Below, piece by piece: positions 1 through 8,463 of a stretch of 64,000 bases of DNA. A program made the translations under genes and the position numbers. Numbering within the stretch: the first letter of the stretch is position 1; every line of letters starts with the position of its first letter. The notes beneath the pieces are model-generated. The model saw only the letters and a program-made list of their open reading frames with translations, searched no databases and was not told the origin of the DNA. The stretch is from Aureimonas sp. Leaf427 (lineage in GTDB: Bacteria > Pseudomonadota > Alphaproteobacteria > Rhizobiales > Rhizobiaceae): NCBI RefSeq assembly GCF_001425485.1, contig NZ_LMQW01000048.1, forward strand, positions 124,001 through 188,000. Direction: 5' to 3'.

Positions 1-434
1 TCGAGTGCGGCACGCGGCAGGGCATCGGCGCCGCCCAGCGCCAGGCGGCCGAGCGTCAGGCCCGCTGCCACGAAGAGGGCGATGATGACCCAGCCGATCG
101 CACCCGGAACGATTTGCCCGATCAGGGCGACGCCCAGCGTGGGCAGGACGATGTCGAGATATCGGATGTCGCGGCCGGATCGATGCCCTGCCCATTTGTG
201 GAAGGCCGAGACCGTCAGGCTCAATGCGAGGGTGGAGAGAACGGGCTGGAGCACGGCGAGAGCGGCGAAGCCGTAGCCCCAGCGCAGTCCGATGACGAAA
301 GAGAGGAGCCCGTAAGCGGCGATCGATCCGAGCAGCGGGTTCCGGTCGCCGGTCGAGTGGCCGGCGGCGAGGCCTCGAACGACGAAGATCGTGCAGAGCA
401 GGGTGACGAGGAACGGCAGGGGAACGAAGATCAT
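1..434 (-). CDS. N-terminal part of a polytopic membrane protein, cut by the window edge
   Basis: The ATG at 434 opens a frame that stays open to base 1, so only about 144 N-terminal residues are visible. They are very hydrophobic, with about five membrane segments: near residues 1-23, 37-60, 62-82, and a last pair around 105-135. The segment with FVIGLRWGYG followed by a Leu/Ala-rich helix resembles the membrane-embedded N-terminus of a group of alphaproteobacterial AraC-type regulators. Such regulators often sit next to a secreted alpha/beta hydrolase, and one follows divergently here (start 584). The DNA-binding half would lie beyond the window, so the AraC assignment is inference. Otherwise it is an unassigned integral membrane protein. 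Confidence 0.5.
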   Translation of the reverse strand, partial: MIFVPLPFLVTLLCTIFVVRGLAAGHSTGDRNPLLGSIAAYGLLSFVIGLRWGYGFAALAVLQPVLSTLALSLTVSAFHKWAGHRSGRDIRYLDIVLPTLGVALIGQIVPGAIGWVIIALFVAAGLTLGRLALGGADALPRAAL

Positions 435-583
435 ATCCGTTGGAACCAGGAAGCGAAGGGGCCCCGATCCCGGCCTCGATCGCGATCCGGCACGACCTCG
501 AACAGGAAGAAGGTCGAGCGGCGAGGTCCGCGAATGGTGAGCTCGGCCGGTCGAAACTCCTGCCGAAAAGGTTGCCAGCCTCC

Positions 584-1621
584 ATGATCCGCTTTCTCAA
601 GCCGCTTCTTCTCGTGGCGTTTCTCGCCTCGGGCGCCTCCTCGACGGCCGCCGCCGCCGAGACCGTCGGCACAACGACCCTCGCCGTCGCATCGCCCGAG
701 CGAGATCGTCCGCTCCAGGTGACGCTCTGGTATCCGGCCGGCGAGGGAGGGACGCTTCGTCGGATCGGCGCCAATCCGCTTTTCGTCGGAACGCAAGGTT
801 TCGCCGACGCTCCGGTCGTGCCCGGCCGCCATCCGCTGATCGTGCTGTCGCATGGTTCGGGAGGACGTGCCGCCAATCTCGGCTGGCTCGCCGGTTCCCT
901 CGCGGCGCGCGGCTTCGTCGTCGCGGCACCCGACCATCCGGGAACCACCGGTGGCGATTCCAGGCCGTCCGAGACGGTCAAGATCTGGGAGCGTCCGGCG
1001 GACCTGTCGGCCGTCGTGACCGGGCTGGAAGCGGACGAGGCCTGGGCGGGCGCCGTCGATCCCGGCCGGGTCGGGGCGGTCGGCTTCTCCCTCGGAGGTT
1101 TCAGCGTCCTTGCCCTCGCCGGTGCCAGGGCCGATGCGGCGGCCTATGCCGACTACTGCTCCGTCGATCGCGGCGCCATGTCCGACTGCGCCTGGTATGC
1201 GAGAGGCGGCGTCGATCTGCGGCGGCTCGACGGGAAACGGTTCGGCGGGTCGTTCGAGGACCCGCGCATCCGAACGGTCGTCGCCGTCGATCCGGCGCTC
1301 GCGCAGGCCTATCGGGCGGACAGCTTGAAAGGCATCGCGATTCCCGTTCATTTCCTCAATCTCGGCAAGGCCGGAACGACATGGCTCGGGGTCGAGGCCT
1401 CCGGCTTGGCGCCCCTCGTTCCCGGCGCCTCCCTCGATCGCATCGCCGATGCGGATCATTTCTCGTTCCTGGGCGAATGCCGAGCCGATGGCGCGGAAAT
1501 TCTCAGACGCGAGGGCGAGACCGACCCGCTCTGCGACGATGCCGGCGGTCGCTCCCGTCGCGACATTCACGATGACATCGCACGGCTTGTCGGCGATGCG
1601 CTGGCCCGGGATCTCGACTGA
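584..1621 (+). CDS. Secreted alpha/beta hydrolase, dienelactone-hydrolase-like
   Basis: This 345-residue protein starts with a signal peptide (MIRFLKPLLLVAFLASG, then an Ala-rich cleavage region), so it should act in the periplasm or outside the cell. The hydrolase fold shows the oxyanion-region motif LSHGSGG and the nucleophile elbow GFSLGG, whose serine is the catalytic residue; a late DADHF supplies the probable histidine. Four cysteines around the middle and two near the C-terminus could form disulfides. I chose ATG 584 because the signal peptide begins there; the frame is open upstream to 440 but that part reads as low-complexity linker. It belongs to the predicted dienelactone hydrolase / platelet-activating-factor-acetylhydrolase-like group; the substrate is unknown. 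It is divergent from the membrane protein at 1-434, which may regulate it. Confidence 0.85.
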   Translation: MIRFLKPLLLVAFLASGASSTAAAAETVGTTTLAVASPERDRPLQVTLWYPAGEGGTLRRIGANPLFVGTQGFADAPVVPGRHPLIVLSHGSGGRAANLGWLAGSLAARGFVVAAPDHPGTTGGDSRPSETVKIWERPADLSAVVTGLEADEAWAGAVDPGRVGAVGFSLGGFSVLALAGARADAAAYADYCSVDRGAMSDCAWYARGGVDLRRLDGKRFGGSFEDPRIRTVVAVDPALAQAYRADSLKGIAIPVHFLNLGKAGTTWLGVEASGLAPLVPGASLDRIADADHFSFLGECRADGAEILRREGETDPLCDDAGGRSRRDIHDDIARLVGDALARDLD

Positions 1622-1631
1622 TCGTCCGTGC

Positions 1632-1668
1632 GCCCCTCCCGCGGACGGCCGTCCGTCGCGGGAGGGGC
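1632..1668. terminator. Bidirectional terminator hairpin between convergent genes
   Basis: GCCCCTCCCGCG (1632-1643) pairs perfectly with CGCGGGAGGGGC (1657-1668), a 12-bp stem. The loop holds a smaller palindrome (GACGGCCGTC). It lies in the 56-bp gap between the hydrolase stop and the argB stop and could end transcription from both sides. There is no clear U tract. Confidence 0.6.
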
Positions 1669-1677
1669 GAGAGCGGA

Positions 1678-2571
1678 TCAGGGAACGATCAGCGTTCCCG
1701 CGCCGTGCTCGGTCAGGAGTTCCAGGAGCACCGCGTGGCGGGTCTTGCCGTTGAGGATGACGACGCCGCCGACGCCGCGTTCGATCGCCTCGATGCAGGT
1801 CTCGACCTTCGGGATCATGCCGCCGGAGATCGTGCCGTCCTTGATGAGGGCGTGGGCCTGCGCGACCGAGAGCTCCTTGATGAGCTGGCCGGACTTGTCG
1901 AGGACGCCGGGAACGTCGGTGAGGAAGAGGAGCCGTGCGGCCTGCAGCGCGCCGGCGATGGCGCCGGCGAACGTGTCGGCATTGATGTTGTAGGTGTGGC
2001 CGTCCCGGCCGGGCGCGACGGGCGCGATGACCGGGATCATCTCGGAGCGGGCGAGAAGATCGAGCAGCGTGCGGTCGACCTCGACGGGCTCGCCGACGAA
2101 GCCGAGATCGAGCACGCGCTCGATGTTCGAGTCGGGATCGATCACGGTCTTCTTCGCCTTCTCGGCGAAGACCATGTTGCCGTCCTTGCCGCACAGGCCG
2201 ATCGCCCATTCGCCCTCGGCATTGATGAGGGCGACGATCTCCTTGTTGATCGAGCCGGCCAGGACCATCTCGACGATCTCGACCGTCTTCTGGTCGGTGA
2301 CGCGCAGCCCGTTCTCGAAGCGCGATTCGATGCCCATGCGCTTCAGCATGGAGCCGATCTGCGGGCCGCCGCCATGCACGACGATCGGATTGATGCCGGA
2401 CTGCTTGAGCAGCGCGATGTCGCGCGCGAAGGCCTTGCCGAGATCGGCGTCGCCCATGGCGTGCCCGCCGTATTTCACGACCACGGTCTTGTGCTCGTAG
2501 GCCTGCATGAAGGGCAGGGCCTGCGCCAGGAGTTCCGCCTGCGCTTCCCCGTTCTCGGCATTCGTCGGCAT
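1678..2571 (-). CDS. argB: Acetylglutamate kinase
   Basis: ArgB phosphorylates N-acetyl-L-glutamate with ATP, the second step of arginine biosynthesis, in the cytoplasm. The 297-residue length fits the family. Visible motifs are the nucleotide-binding [10 protein letters not shown] near residue 33, the substrate loop [10 protein letters not shown] near residue 65 (with the Met-Leu-Lys-Arg stretch after it), [12 protein letters not shown] near residue 195 and the C-terminal [12 protein letters not shown]. The N-terminal extension before the kinase core, with an amphipathic helix ([14 protein letters not shown]), is typical of arginine-inhibited hexameric ArgB enzymes, so feedback inhibition by arginine is likely. 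No other arg gene is adjacent. The start at 2571 gives the family N-terminus. Confidence 0.97.
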   Translation of the reverse strand: MPTNAENGEAQAELLAQALPFMQAYEHKTVVVKYGGHAMGDADLGKAFARDIALLKQSGINPIVVHGGGPQIGSMLKRMGIESRFENGLRVTDQKTVEIVEMVLAGSINKEIVALINAEGEWAIGLCGKDGNMVFAEKAKKTVIDPDSNIERVLDLGFVGEPVEVDRTLLDLLARSEMIPVIAPVAPGRDGHTYNINADTFAGAIAGALQAARLLFLTDVPGVLDKSGQLIKELSVAQAHALIKDGTISGGMIPKVETCIEAIERGVGGVVILNGKTRHAVLLELLTEHGAGTLIVP

Positions 2572-2627
2572 GGATGGTCCTTTCGCGGGGGGAGGAGCGT
2601 GGCGTTTGGTCGGGCGCGCTCATAGCG

Positions 2628-3860
2628 CTATTCGCCGGAAGCGTCCATGACGGGACCATGACATCGTAAGGCCGCGAGCGCCGGGCCGAGGTCCCCGGCC
2701 GGGACGACCGTCACCTCGGCAAGGCCGAGCCAGCCCGCCATCACGACAAGCTCCGCCATCAGCGCCTCGGCGGTCTCGGCCGGCGCGTGGGGCTCGGCAT
2801 GGGCGGAGAGGACGCGGAGCGTGCCCGCCGCCCGGTCGGCTTTGAGATCGACGCGCGCCACCAGCCGCTCGCCGAGGAGGAAGGGCAGGACGTAGTAGCC
2901 GTGCACCCGCTTCTCCGCCGGCGTGTAGATCTCGATCCGATAGCGGAACCCGAAAAGCCGCTCGGTCCGGTCGCGCTCGAAGACGAGGGGGTCGAAGGGC
3001 GAGAGAAGGGCGGTCGCCGTAATGCGCCTCGGCACGCGCGCGGCCGGGTGCAGATAGGCCGGCTGCGACCAGCCCTCGACGGCGACCGGCAGAAGCGCCC
3101 CGGCCTCCACGAGTTCGGCGAGGCGCGGGCGCACGTCCTCCGGCGAGAGGCGGAAATAGTCGCGAAGGTCGCCGGACGTCGCGATGCCGAGGGCCTGGGC
3201 CGAGCGCATCAGGAGCTCGCGCTGCGCATCCTCCAGACTCGGCGTCGGCGCGCCGTGGACGGCGGCGGGCAAGACGCGCTCGGGCAGGTCGTAGACGCGC
3301 TGGAAGCCGCGCCGCGTGGCGGTGGTGATGCGGCCGGCCCAGAAGAGATATTCGAGCGCCTGCTTGGTGTCGCTCCAGCCCCACCAGCCGCCCCGTCCTT
3401 TCGGACCCTCCATCTGGGAGGTCGCCAGCGCCCCTTCCGTCTCGATGCGCCGGAAGACGGCCTCGACGGCCTCGCGCCGGTCCTTCGCGAATCTTGCCAG
3501 CCCGCCATAGATGCCGAGGCCCGCGGCGGCCCGCTCCATGCGCCAGCGCAGGAGCGGCTGAAGCTCCAGCGGCAGGAGCGAGGCCTCGTGCGCCCAATAT
3601 TCGAAGAGCCTCCGCGGCCGGCCCCAGGCGGCGCCTTCCAGCGTCGCGCGCGGATAGGCGCCGAGCCGCGAGAAGAGCGGCATGTAATGCGCCCGCGCCG
3701 AGACCGAGACGCTGTCGATCTGGAGAAGGTGCAGCCGCTGCACCACGCGCCCCATCCGCCGCCAGTCCAGCACCTCCGCCGGCCGCGCCTCCCCGAACCC
3801 CTGCGCGGCCAGCGCGATGCGCCGGGCACTCGCCAGCGACAGTCCCTCGCGCTTCACCAT
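2628..3860 (-). CDS. YcaQ-type winged-helix DNA glycosylase
   Basis: This 410-residue protein is a member of the HTH_42 family, made of tandem winged helices. E. coli YcaQ (AlkX) and Streptomyces AlkZ unhook interstrand crosslinks and remove bulky alkyl adducts from DNA. The expected catalytic QxD motif is present as LLQIDSVSV (Gln47, Asp49), followed by the conserved RAHYMPLFSRLG stretch. The length equals that of E. coli YcaQ. The nearby FEYWAHEASLLP and the C-terminal region with VHGYYVLPFLLG and RVDLKADR are also characteristic. It is 58 bp downstream of prpE on the same strand and upstream of argB, but no repair genes are adjacent; the AlkA-like gene at 56442 is far away. Confidence 0.88.
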   Translation of the reverse strand: MVKREGLSLASARRIALAAQGFGEARPAEVLDWRRMGRVVQRLHLLQIDSVSVSARAHYMPLFSRLGAYPRATLEGAAWGRPRRLFEYWAHEASLLPLELQPLLRWRMERAAAGLGIYGGLARFAKDRREAVEAVFRRIETEGALATSQMEGPKGRGGWWGWSDTKQALEYLFWAGRITTATRRGFQRVYDLPERVLPAAVHGAPTPSLEDAQRELLMRSAQALGIATSGDLRDYFRLSPEDVRPRLAELVEAGALLPVAVEGWSQPAYLHPAARVPRRITATALLSPFDPLVFERDRTERLFGFRYRIEIYTPAEKRVHGYYVLPFLLGERLVARVDLKADRAAGTLRVLSAHAEPHAPAETAEALMAELVVMAGWLGLAEVTVVPAGDLGPALAALRCHGPVMDASGE

Positions 3861-3918
3861 GACGAGCCTGATACCGGGTAGGGGGCAAGGCCGGGCATGG
3901 AGCCTGCCGGTCCTTCTC

Positions 3919-5835
3919 TCATGGCTCCCGCCGCTGCCGCTCGACCGCGCTTTCCACCTCGGCGAGCGCGGCAGGGTCCTCGATCGTAGCGGGCGTGTCG
4001 TAGGCGTCGCGGTCGATGATTTTCTTCAGGGTCGCGCGCAGGATCTTGCCCGAGCGGGTCTTCGGCAGGCGGTCGACGAGGACGACGCGCCGGAAGGCCG
4101 CGACCGGGCCGATGCGCTCGCGCACCCGTTCCACCAGTTCGGCCTCGACGCCGGAATAGGCCTCGCCCTTCGACGTCTTCAGGACGACGAAGCCGCAGGG
4201 CAGTTCGCCCTTCATCTCGTCGCGCATGCCGACGACCGCGCATTCGGCGACGGCGGGGTGGCCGGAGACGGCCTCCTCCATCTCGCCGGTGGAGAGGCGA
4301 TGGCCCGCGACGTTGATCACGTCGTCGGTGCGCCCCATCACGACGATGTAGCCGTCGGCATCGATGAGGCCGGCATCGGAGGTCGAGTAGTAGCCGGGAA
4401 AGGCCGAGAGATAGCCGGAGCGAAAGCGCTCGTCGGCGTTCCAGAGCGTGGGAAGCGCGCCGGGCGGCAGCGGCAGGCGGATCGCGATCGCGCCCATGGT
4501 CTCGGGCGGCAGGGGCTCGCCGTCGGGATCGAGGATCGCCATGTCGTAGCCGGGCATGGGCACGCCGGGACTGCCGTACTTGGTCGGCAGAAGGCCGAGG
4601 CCGGCCGGGTTCGCGGCGATCGGCCAGCCCGTCTCGGTCTGCCACCAATGATCGATGACGGGCACGTTCAGCGCCGCCTCCGCCCAGCGGATCGTCTCGG
4701 TGTCCGCCCGTTCGCCCGCCAGGAACAGCGTGCGGAAGCGCGACAGATCGTAGGTCGCGGGCAGGCGTCCCTCCGGGTCCTCGCGCCGGATCGCGCGGGC
4801 GGCCGTCGGCGCCGTGAAGAGCGCGACGACGCCGTGCTCGGCGATGACGCGCCAGAACGTGCCGGCATCGGGCGTGCCGACGGGCTTGCCCTCGAAGAGA
4901 ACGCTCGTGCAGCCTTTGAGAAGCGGGCCATAGGCGATGTAGGAATGGCCGACGACCCAGCCGACATCGGAGGCCGCCCAGAAGACCTCGCCGGCGCGGG
5001 CGCCGAAGATCGCCTCCATCGACCAGTGCAGCGCCACCATGTGGCCGCCCTGGTCGCGCACCACGCCCTTGGGCTGCCCCGTCGTGCCCGACGTGTAGAG
5101 GATGTAGAGCGGATCGGTCGCCTTCAGCGGGACGCAAGGCACGGTGCGGCCGCCCTCGATCTCGGCCAGGGCCTTGGTGCGGGCCGCGTCCCAATCGTGG
5201 TCGCGGCCCTCCACCATGTCCGCCGCCAGCTGCGGCCGCTGGAGGAGGAGCACCGCGCCGGGCTTGTGGAGGCTGAGCTCGATCGCGCGGTCGAGCAGCG
5301 GCTTGTAGGCGACGATGCGGCCGGGCTCGATGCCGCAGGAGGCGGTCAGCACGGCTTTGGGCTGCGCGTCGTCGATGCGGGTTGCAAGCTCGCGCGCGGC
5401 GAAGCCGCCGAACACGACCGAATGGATCGCTCCGAGCCGGGCGCAGGCGAGCATGGCCGCGACCGTTTCGGGCACCATCGGCATGTAGATGACGACGCGG
5501 TCGCCCTTGGCGACGCCGAGATCCTGCAGCGTGGCCGAAAGGGCCGTCACCTCGGCCAGAAGCTCGGCATAGGTGATGCGGCGCACTTCGCCGGTGATGG
5601 GTGAATCGTGAATGATCGCCGCCTGATCGCCACGCCCGGCCGCGACATGGCGGTCGAGCGCGTTGTGGCAGGTGTTGCAGACCCCGTCCGGAAACCAGCG
5701 GCCATAGACGCCGCTCGACGCATCGAAGGCGGTGCGCGGCGCCTCGAACCAGTCGATCGCCTCGGTCTGGCGCATCCAGAACCCTTCGGGATCGTCCCGC
5801 CATTCGGCGACGACCTCATGGTAGCGGCTGGTCAT
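3919..5835 (-). CDS. prpE: Propionyl-CoA synthetase (acyl-CoA ligase)
   Basis: PrpE activates propionate with ATP and CoA to propionyl-CoA by way of an acyl-adenylate. The 638-residue protein has the PrpE-type N-terminus (WFPDGVCNTCHNALDRHV), the P-loop YTSGTTGQPKG, the hinge-region GRTDDVINVAGHRLSTGEMEE and the C-terminal RLPKTRSGKILR with the catalytic and acetylation-target lysine. The CNTCHN stretch favours PrpE over acetyl-CoA synthetase. I chose ATG 5835, where homology begins and a G-rich Shine-Dalgarno stretch precedes it; the frame is open a further 71 codons but that part looks non-coding. It feeds the propionyl-CoA carboxylase and mutase genes at 34774-41011, although it is not in their operon. 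Confidence 0.93.
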   Translation of the reverse strand: MTSRYHEVVAEWRDDPEGFWMRQTEAIDWFEAPRTAFDASSGVYGRWFPDGVCNTCHNALDRHVAAGRGDQAAIIHDSPITGEVRRITYAELLAEVTALSATLQDLGVAKGDRVVIYMPMVPETVAAMLACARLGAIHSVVFGGFAARELATRIDDAQPKAVLTASCGIEPGRIVAYKPLLDRAIELSLHKPGAVLLLQRPQLAADMVEGRDHDWDAARTKALAEIEGGRTVPCVPLKATDPLYILYTSGTTGQPKGVVRDQGGHMVALHWSMEAIFGARAGEVFWAASDVGWVVGHSYIAYGPLLKGCTSVLFEGKPVGTPDAGTFWRVIAEHGVVALFTAPTAARAIRREDPEGRLPATYDLSRFRTLFLAGERADTETIRWAEAALNVPVIDHWWQTETGWPIAANPAGLGLLPTKYGSPGVPMPGYDMAILDPDGEPLPPETMGAIAIRLPLPPGALPTLWNADERFRSGYLSAFPGYYSTSDAGLIDADGYIVVMGRTDDVINVAGHRLSTGEMEEAVSGHPAVAECAVVGMRDEMKGELPCGFVVLKTSKGEAYSGVEAELVERVRERIGPVAAFRRVVLVDRLPKTRSGKILRATLKKIIDRDAYDTPATIEDPAALAEVESAVERQRREP

Positions 5836-6255
5836 CCCCGATCCCCCCCGGTGGTTCTGCTCCAAACCGGCAGCGCCGGCCCCGCCGACAGTCTTAAGGG
5901 AGGAGAGCGCCGAGGGAAACGGCAGCCTTTCGCCGCCGCGTCCATCGCATGTGAGATATTCCTGCAACGGTTCCAAGCTTGCGCACGAAACTTGGGAACG
6001 TTTCCAGATATGACACGTTCGCCCCGTGAGACTCTCTGCGCGCCGCATCGCGCAAGACCTGCCGTCCTTGGGCGGGTCGTCCGTCGATGGGGTCGGCGGG
6101 TGGGAGGATCGAGGGGTGTTGGAGTTGGTATCGACCGTGACACACAGGACAATTCAGATCCCGCTGACCGCGGCTCGAATGGCCATGCTCGGCCGAGACG
6201 GCGGTTCGATGGTCGGCATGCCGCGCGTCCGGGTTCCGATAGATCCGTGTGCCGC
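5836..6255. other. Divergent intergenic region between prpE and the response regulator gene
   Basis: This 420-bp stretch has no credible gene; the frames through it lack family features. It holds an EcfG-type promoter (5995-6019) and an imperfect inverted repeat, GTTCCAAG (5970-5977) with CTTGGGAAC (5991-5999), whose right arm overlaps the -35 element. The promoter of prpE should be near 5840-5950 but I cannot place it. Confidence 0.6.
5995..6019 (+). promoter_or_regulatory. EcfG-type general stress promoter
   Basis: GGAAC at 5995-5999 and CGTT at 6016-6019 are separated by exactly 16 bases. GGAAC-N16/17-CGTT is the known consensus of the alphaproteobacterial general-stress sigma factor (EcfG/RpoE2). 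It points toward the response regulator at 6256 and would give a leader of about 230 nt. The match is seen directly; the function is inferred. Confidence 0.6.
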
Positions 6256-6615
6256 ATGAGCTTGCGCGTTCTCATCGTCGAAGACGAGCTGATCCTGGCG
6301 ATGGATCTGGAAGACATGCTGGTGGATGCCGGGCATGAGGTCGTGGGCGTCGCCGCCGACATGCATCAGGCTCTGGCGCTCGCCGAAAGCAGCTCGCCGG
6401 ACTTGGCTCTGATGGACGTCAATCTCGCGCGCGGCACGAACGGCGTCGAGACGGCGATGCACCTTCGCCAGCGCTTCGACGTTCCCTCGCTCTTCATCAG
6501 CGGCAATCTCGATCCGAAGACGCGCGCCACCGCCTCGCGATGCCGGCCCGTCGGTTTCGTGCCGAAGCCCTTTTCGCAGAACGACGTGCTGAGCGTGATC
6601 GCCACGGTCGGCTGA
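6256..6615 (+). CDS. Single-domain response regulator
   Basis: This 119-residue protein is a bare receiver domain with no output domain. The acidic pair is in VLIVEDE (Glu9, Asp10), the phospho-acceptor is Asp54 in ALMDVNLARG, the switch region is SLFISGNLD and the conserved lysine lies in VPKPF. Receivers of this size without an effector often act in phosphorelays, and several in alphaproteobacteria belong to the general stress pathway. The EcfG-type promoter upstream agrees with that role, but its kinase is not in the window. ATG 6256 is the first start after which the receiver begins; the frame is open far upstream but is not protein-like there. The next gene, cheT, is convergent. Confidence 0.88.
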   Translation: MSLRVLIVEDELILAMDLEDMLVDAGHEVVGVAADMHQALALAESSSPDLALMDVNLARGTNGVETAMHLRQRFDVPSLFISGNLDPKTRATASRCRPVGFVPKPFSQNDVLSVIATVG

Positions 6616-6799
6616 CCTCGAAGGGTGCTCGCGCGCCGCGCCGCCGAAGCCGCGTCAGGTGCCCGCAGATCCCATGTCTCGTCCGGGTTCGAAGCCCTGG
6701 CGCTCGGTGTCTGGCGCTCGGCGTGAAGGCATCGAGCATCCGGGCCGCTTCCGGCGAGCTCGAGCGCCGTGCAGAGGCGGCCTGTCCCGGCCCGATCCT

Positions 6800-7165
6800 T
6801 CAGAAGAACTCGAGTTCGCCGTCCTGGTCAGCCGGAACCGCCTGCGGCAGGTCGGCTTCAGGCGCATTGCCGTTCAGGCGGTCCTTGAGGTCGCTGAGCG
6901 TGATCAGCGAAAGCGCCTCGTGCGCGTCGATCGTCACCGTCTCCGGCGAGGCCATGGCGAGGCAAGCCGTGAAATCCGACAGATTGGCGAGGATCTGCTG
7001 CGTGAGGTCGATGCTCTGCGTCGCCCGCACGAAATCGGCATTGGCGAGAGACGGCGTGCCGTCCGCGCCGAAGGCGAGGTGGTGGAACTCGTCCGTCGCC
7101 TCGGCCAGGGCGTGAAGCTCGTAGGACATGCGCATCAGGATATCGGAGACGGCAGTTTTCGCCAT
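6800..7165 (-). CDS. cheT: CheT-like CheY phosphatase of the che operon
   Basis: This 121-residue protein is the last gene of the che operon, 35 bp after cheD, which is where S. meliloti has cheT (formerly orf10). S. meliloti CheT has been reported as a remote CheZ-like protein that speeds CheY1-P dephosphorylation and interacts with CheR. The CheZ-type DxxxQ motif is visible as DLTQQ (Asp53, Gln57) inside a helix, and the C-terminus is acidic and aromatic (GELEFF), as in the CheY-docking tail of CheZ. The rest is predicted helical with few charged clusters. ATG 7165 starts the homologous part; the upstream open frame belongs to a shadow of cheD. Assignment rests on position, size and the motif. 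Confidence 0.75.
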   Translation of the reverse strand: MAKTAVSDILMRMSYELHALAEATDEFHHLAFGADGTPSLANADFVRATQSIDLTQQILANLSDFTACLAMASPETVTIDAHEALSLITLSDLKDRLNGNAPEADLPQAVPADQDGELEFF

Positions 7166-7200
7166 GGGTCGAGCTTTCGATGGAACGTGTCGGGCAGGGA

Positions 7201-7740
7201 TCAGAAGAGTTCGAGATCGCCGATGGATTCCTGCCGGACCCGGATGGGCGGCGGCGGGGGCAGTCCGGCCGACTTCTCGATGAAGATCTGACGGGCGCGT
7301 CCCGTATGGGGCCAGTATTCGATGCGCCGGCCCTTGTCGCCGCCGAGGTCTCCACCGCGGCAGGGAATGCCTTCCATGGCGAGGAAGTCCTTGGCGAACT
7401 TGGCGTTCTTGGAGCCGATGTCGGTCAGCCCGTCCAGCGTGCGCGCGCCGCCGAAGAGCTTGACCTCCAGCCGGTCCTTGCGCGCGCCCTTCTTCATCAG
7501 GCCGTTGATCAGAAGCTCCATCAGATAGAGCCCGTAGCTTTCGGAGCGCGAGGAATGGCTGGCGTCTCCCGAGCCCGGCAGGAGAAAATGGTTCATGCCG
7601 CCGATGCCGGCGACGGGATCGCGAATGCAGGCCGCGACGCAGGAGCCCAGGAGCGTGGTGAGGACGAGGTCCTCCCCCGAGCCCCACTTGGCTTCGCCCT
7701 GGATGATGTTCAGACGGCGACGTGCGATCGGCTCGACCAT
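7201..7740 (-). CDS. cheD: Chemotaxis receptor glutamine deamidase CheD
   Basis: CheD deamidates specific glutamines of chemoreceptors to glutamates, tuning receptor output. The 179-residue protein has the papain-like catalytic cysteine in LLGSCVAAC (Cys34), the histidine in GGMNHFLLP (His51) and the expected threonine six residues before the cysteine. LFGGARTLDGLTDIGSKN is the usual central block. The C-terminus runs through a proline stretch to GDLELF, an acidic-aromatic tail resembling that of CheT. Its ATG shares one base with the cheY2 stop (TAATG at 7738-7742), so the two genes are probably translationally coupled. Confidence 0.95.
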   Translation of the reverse strand: MVEPIARRRLNIIQGEAKWGSGEDLVLTTLLGSCVAACIRDPVAGIGGMNHFLLPGSGDASHSSRSESYGLYLMELLINGLMKKGARKDRLEVKLFGGARTLDGLTDIGSKNAKFAKDFLAMEGIPCRGGDLGGDKGRRIEYWPHTGRARQIFIEKSAGLPPPPPIRVRQESIGDLELF

Positions 7741-8129
7741 TACTGCAAACGTCCCAGAACGGCTTCCATCGTCTTCTGGAGAACCGGCACGGAGACCGGC
7801 TTGACGAGGAAGTTGTTGACGCCGAGAGCGGCCGCCTTCTGCACCAGTTCCTTGTCGCCGCGCCCCGTCAGAATGACGAAGGGCGTCTTCTTGGTCGGCG
7901 CGTAGGAGCGGATGGCTTTGAGGAGCTGCAGCCCGTCCAGCTTCGGCATGTTGAAGTCGGAGATGATGAAGTTGGCGGGGGAGGCCATCATCATCTTCAG
8001 CGCCTCCTCGCCATCCGCCGCGAAGCTCACCTGGCTGATGCCGATCTGGTCGAGGGCGTCGCGAATCAGCATGCGGCTGGTGCGCTGGTCGTCCACGACG
8101 AGGACCTTGAGCATCTGTTTGCTGGCCAT
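7740..8129 (-). CDS. cheY2: Chemotaxis response regulator CheY2
   Basis: A 129-residue receiver domain. Asp14 and Asp15 form the acidic pocket (VLVVDDQ), Asp58 (IISDFNMP) is the phospho-acceptor, and Thr (ILTGRG) and Lys (LVKPVS) complete the site. In S. meliloti the CheY downstream of cheB is CheY2, the regulator that acts on the flagellar motor, while CheY1 drains phosphate; I carry the names over by gene order. It follows cheB after an unusually long 334-bp gap and overlaps cheD by one base. Confidence 0.93.
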   Translation of the reverse strand: MASKQMLKVLVVDDQRTSRMLIRDALDQIGISQVSFAADGEEALKMMMASPANFIISDFNMPKLDGLQLLKAIRSYAPTKKTPFVILTGRGDKELVQKAAALGVNNFLVKPVSVPVLQKTMEAVLGRLQ

Positions 8130-8463
8130 ACCGTCTTTTCCTTCAAGGCTGGTCTTCCGAGCGGCGACATGGGTGGAAACCGGGCTGCGCGTCCGTCGGT
8201 CGAGGCAGACCTCTCCCCAGAAGAGATCGGCCCGTCATCCGTCGTCCGCCAACGGCCGGCACCCTTGCGAGCCCCTCGTTGCATCCGTCCGTTATTCAAC
8301 CCTATCGACGTTAAGAAAAACCTTGCCGGAGTCCCAAAATCATTCGAAGAGTGCGCCGGCGACGTGGTTTTCGATCCGCGAGAGAAGCCGTAAATGTCTA
8401 TAATATCATAGTCTTATGAAGCGGCGACGCCGTCGTCGCGCCGTCATCGACCGAGCTTTGCGC
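8130..8463. other. Gap inside the che operon between cheB and cheY2
   Basis: These 334 bp contain no credible gene. They are AT-richer than the surroundings in two places: 8305-8345 and 8394-8418 (the latter includes TATAATATCATAG). Read on the minus strand the second patch holds TATTAT- and TATAGA-like hexamers that could be a -10 element for an internal promoter of cheY2-cheD-cheT. I see no convincing -35, so this stays a suggestion. Confidence 0.45.

Noticed and set aside
431-2659. A 742-codon open frame on the minus strand across argB and the hydrolase gene
   Set aside because: It is an out-of-frame shadow of argB and the opposite-strand hydrolase; the translation is Arg/Gly-rich low complexity with no family motif, as expected from high-GC DNA.
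6026-6259. 77-codon plus-strand frame before the response regulator
   Set aside because: It lies in the leader after the EcfG-type promoter, has no ribosome site or recognisable family features, and runs into the regulator in another frame.
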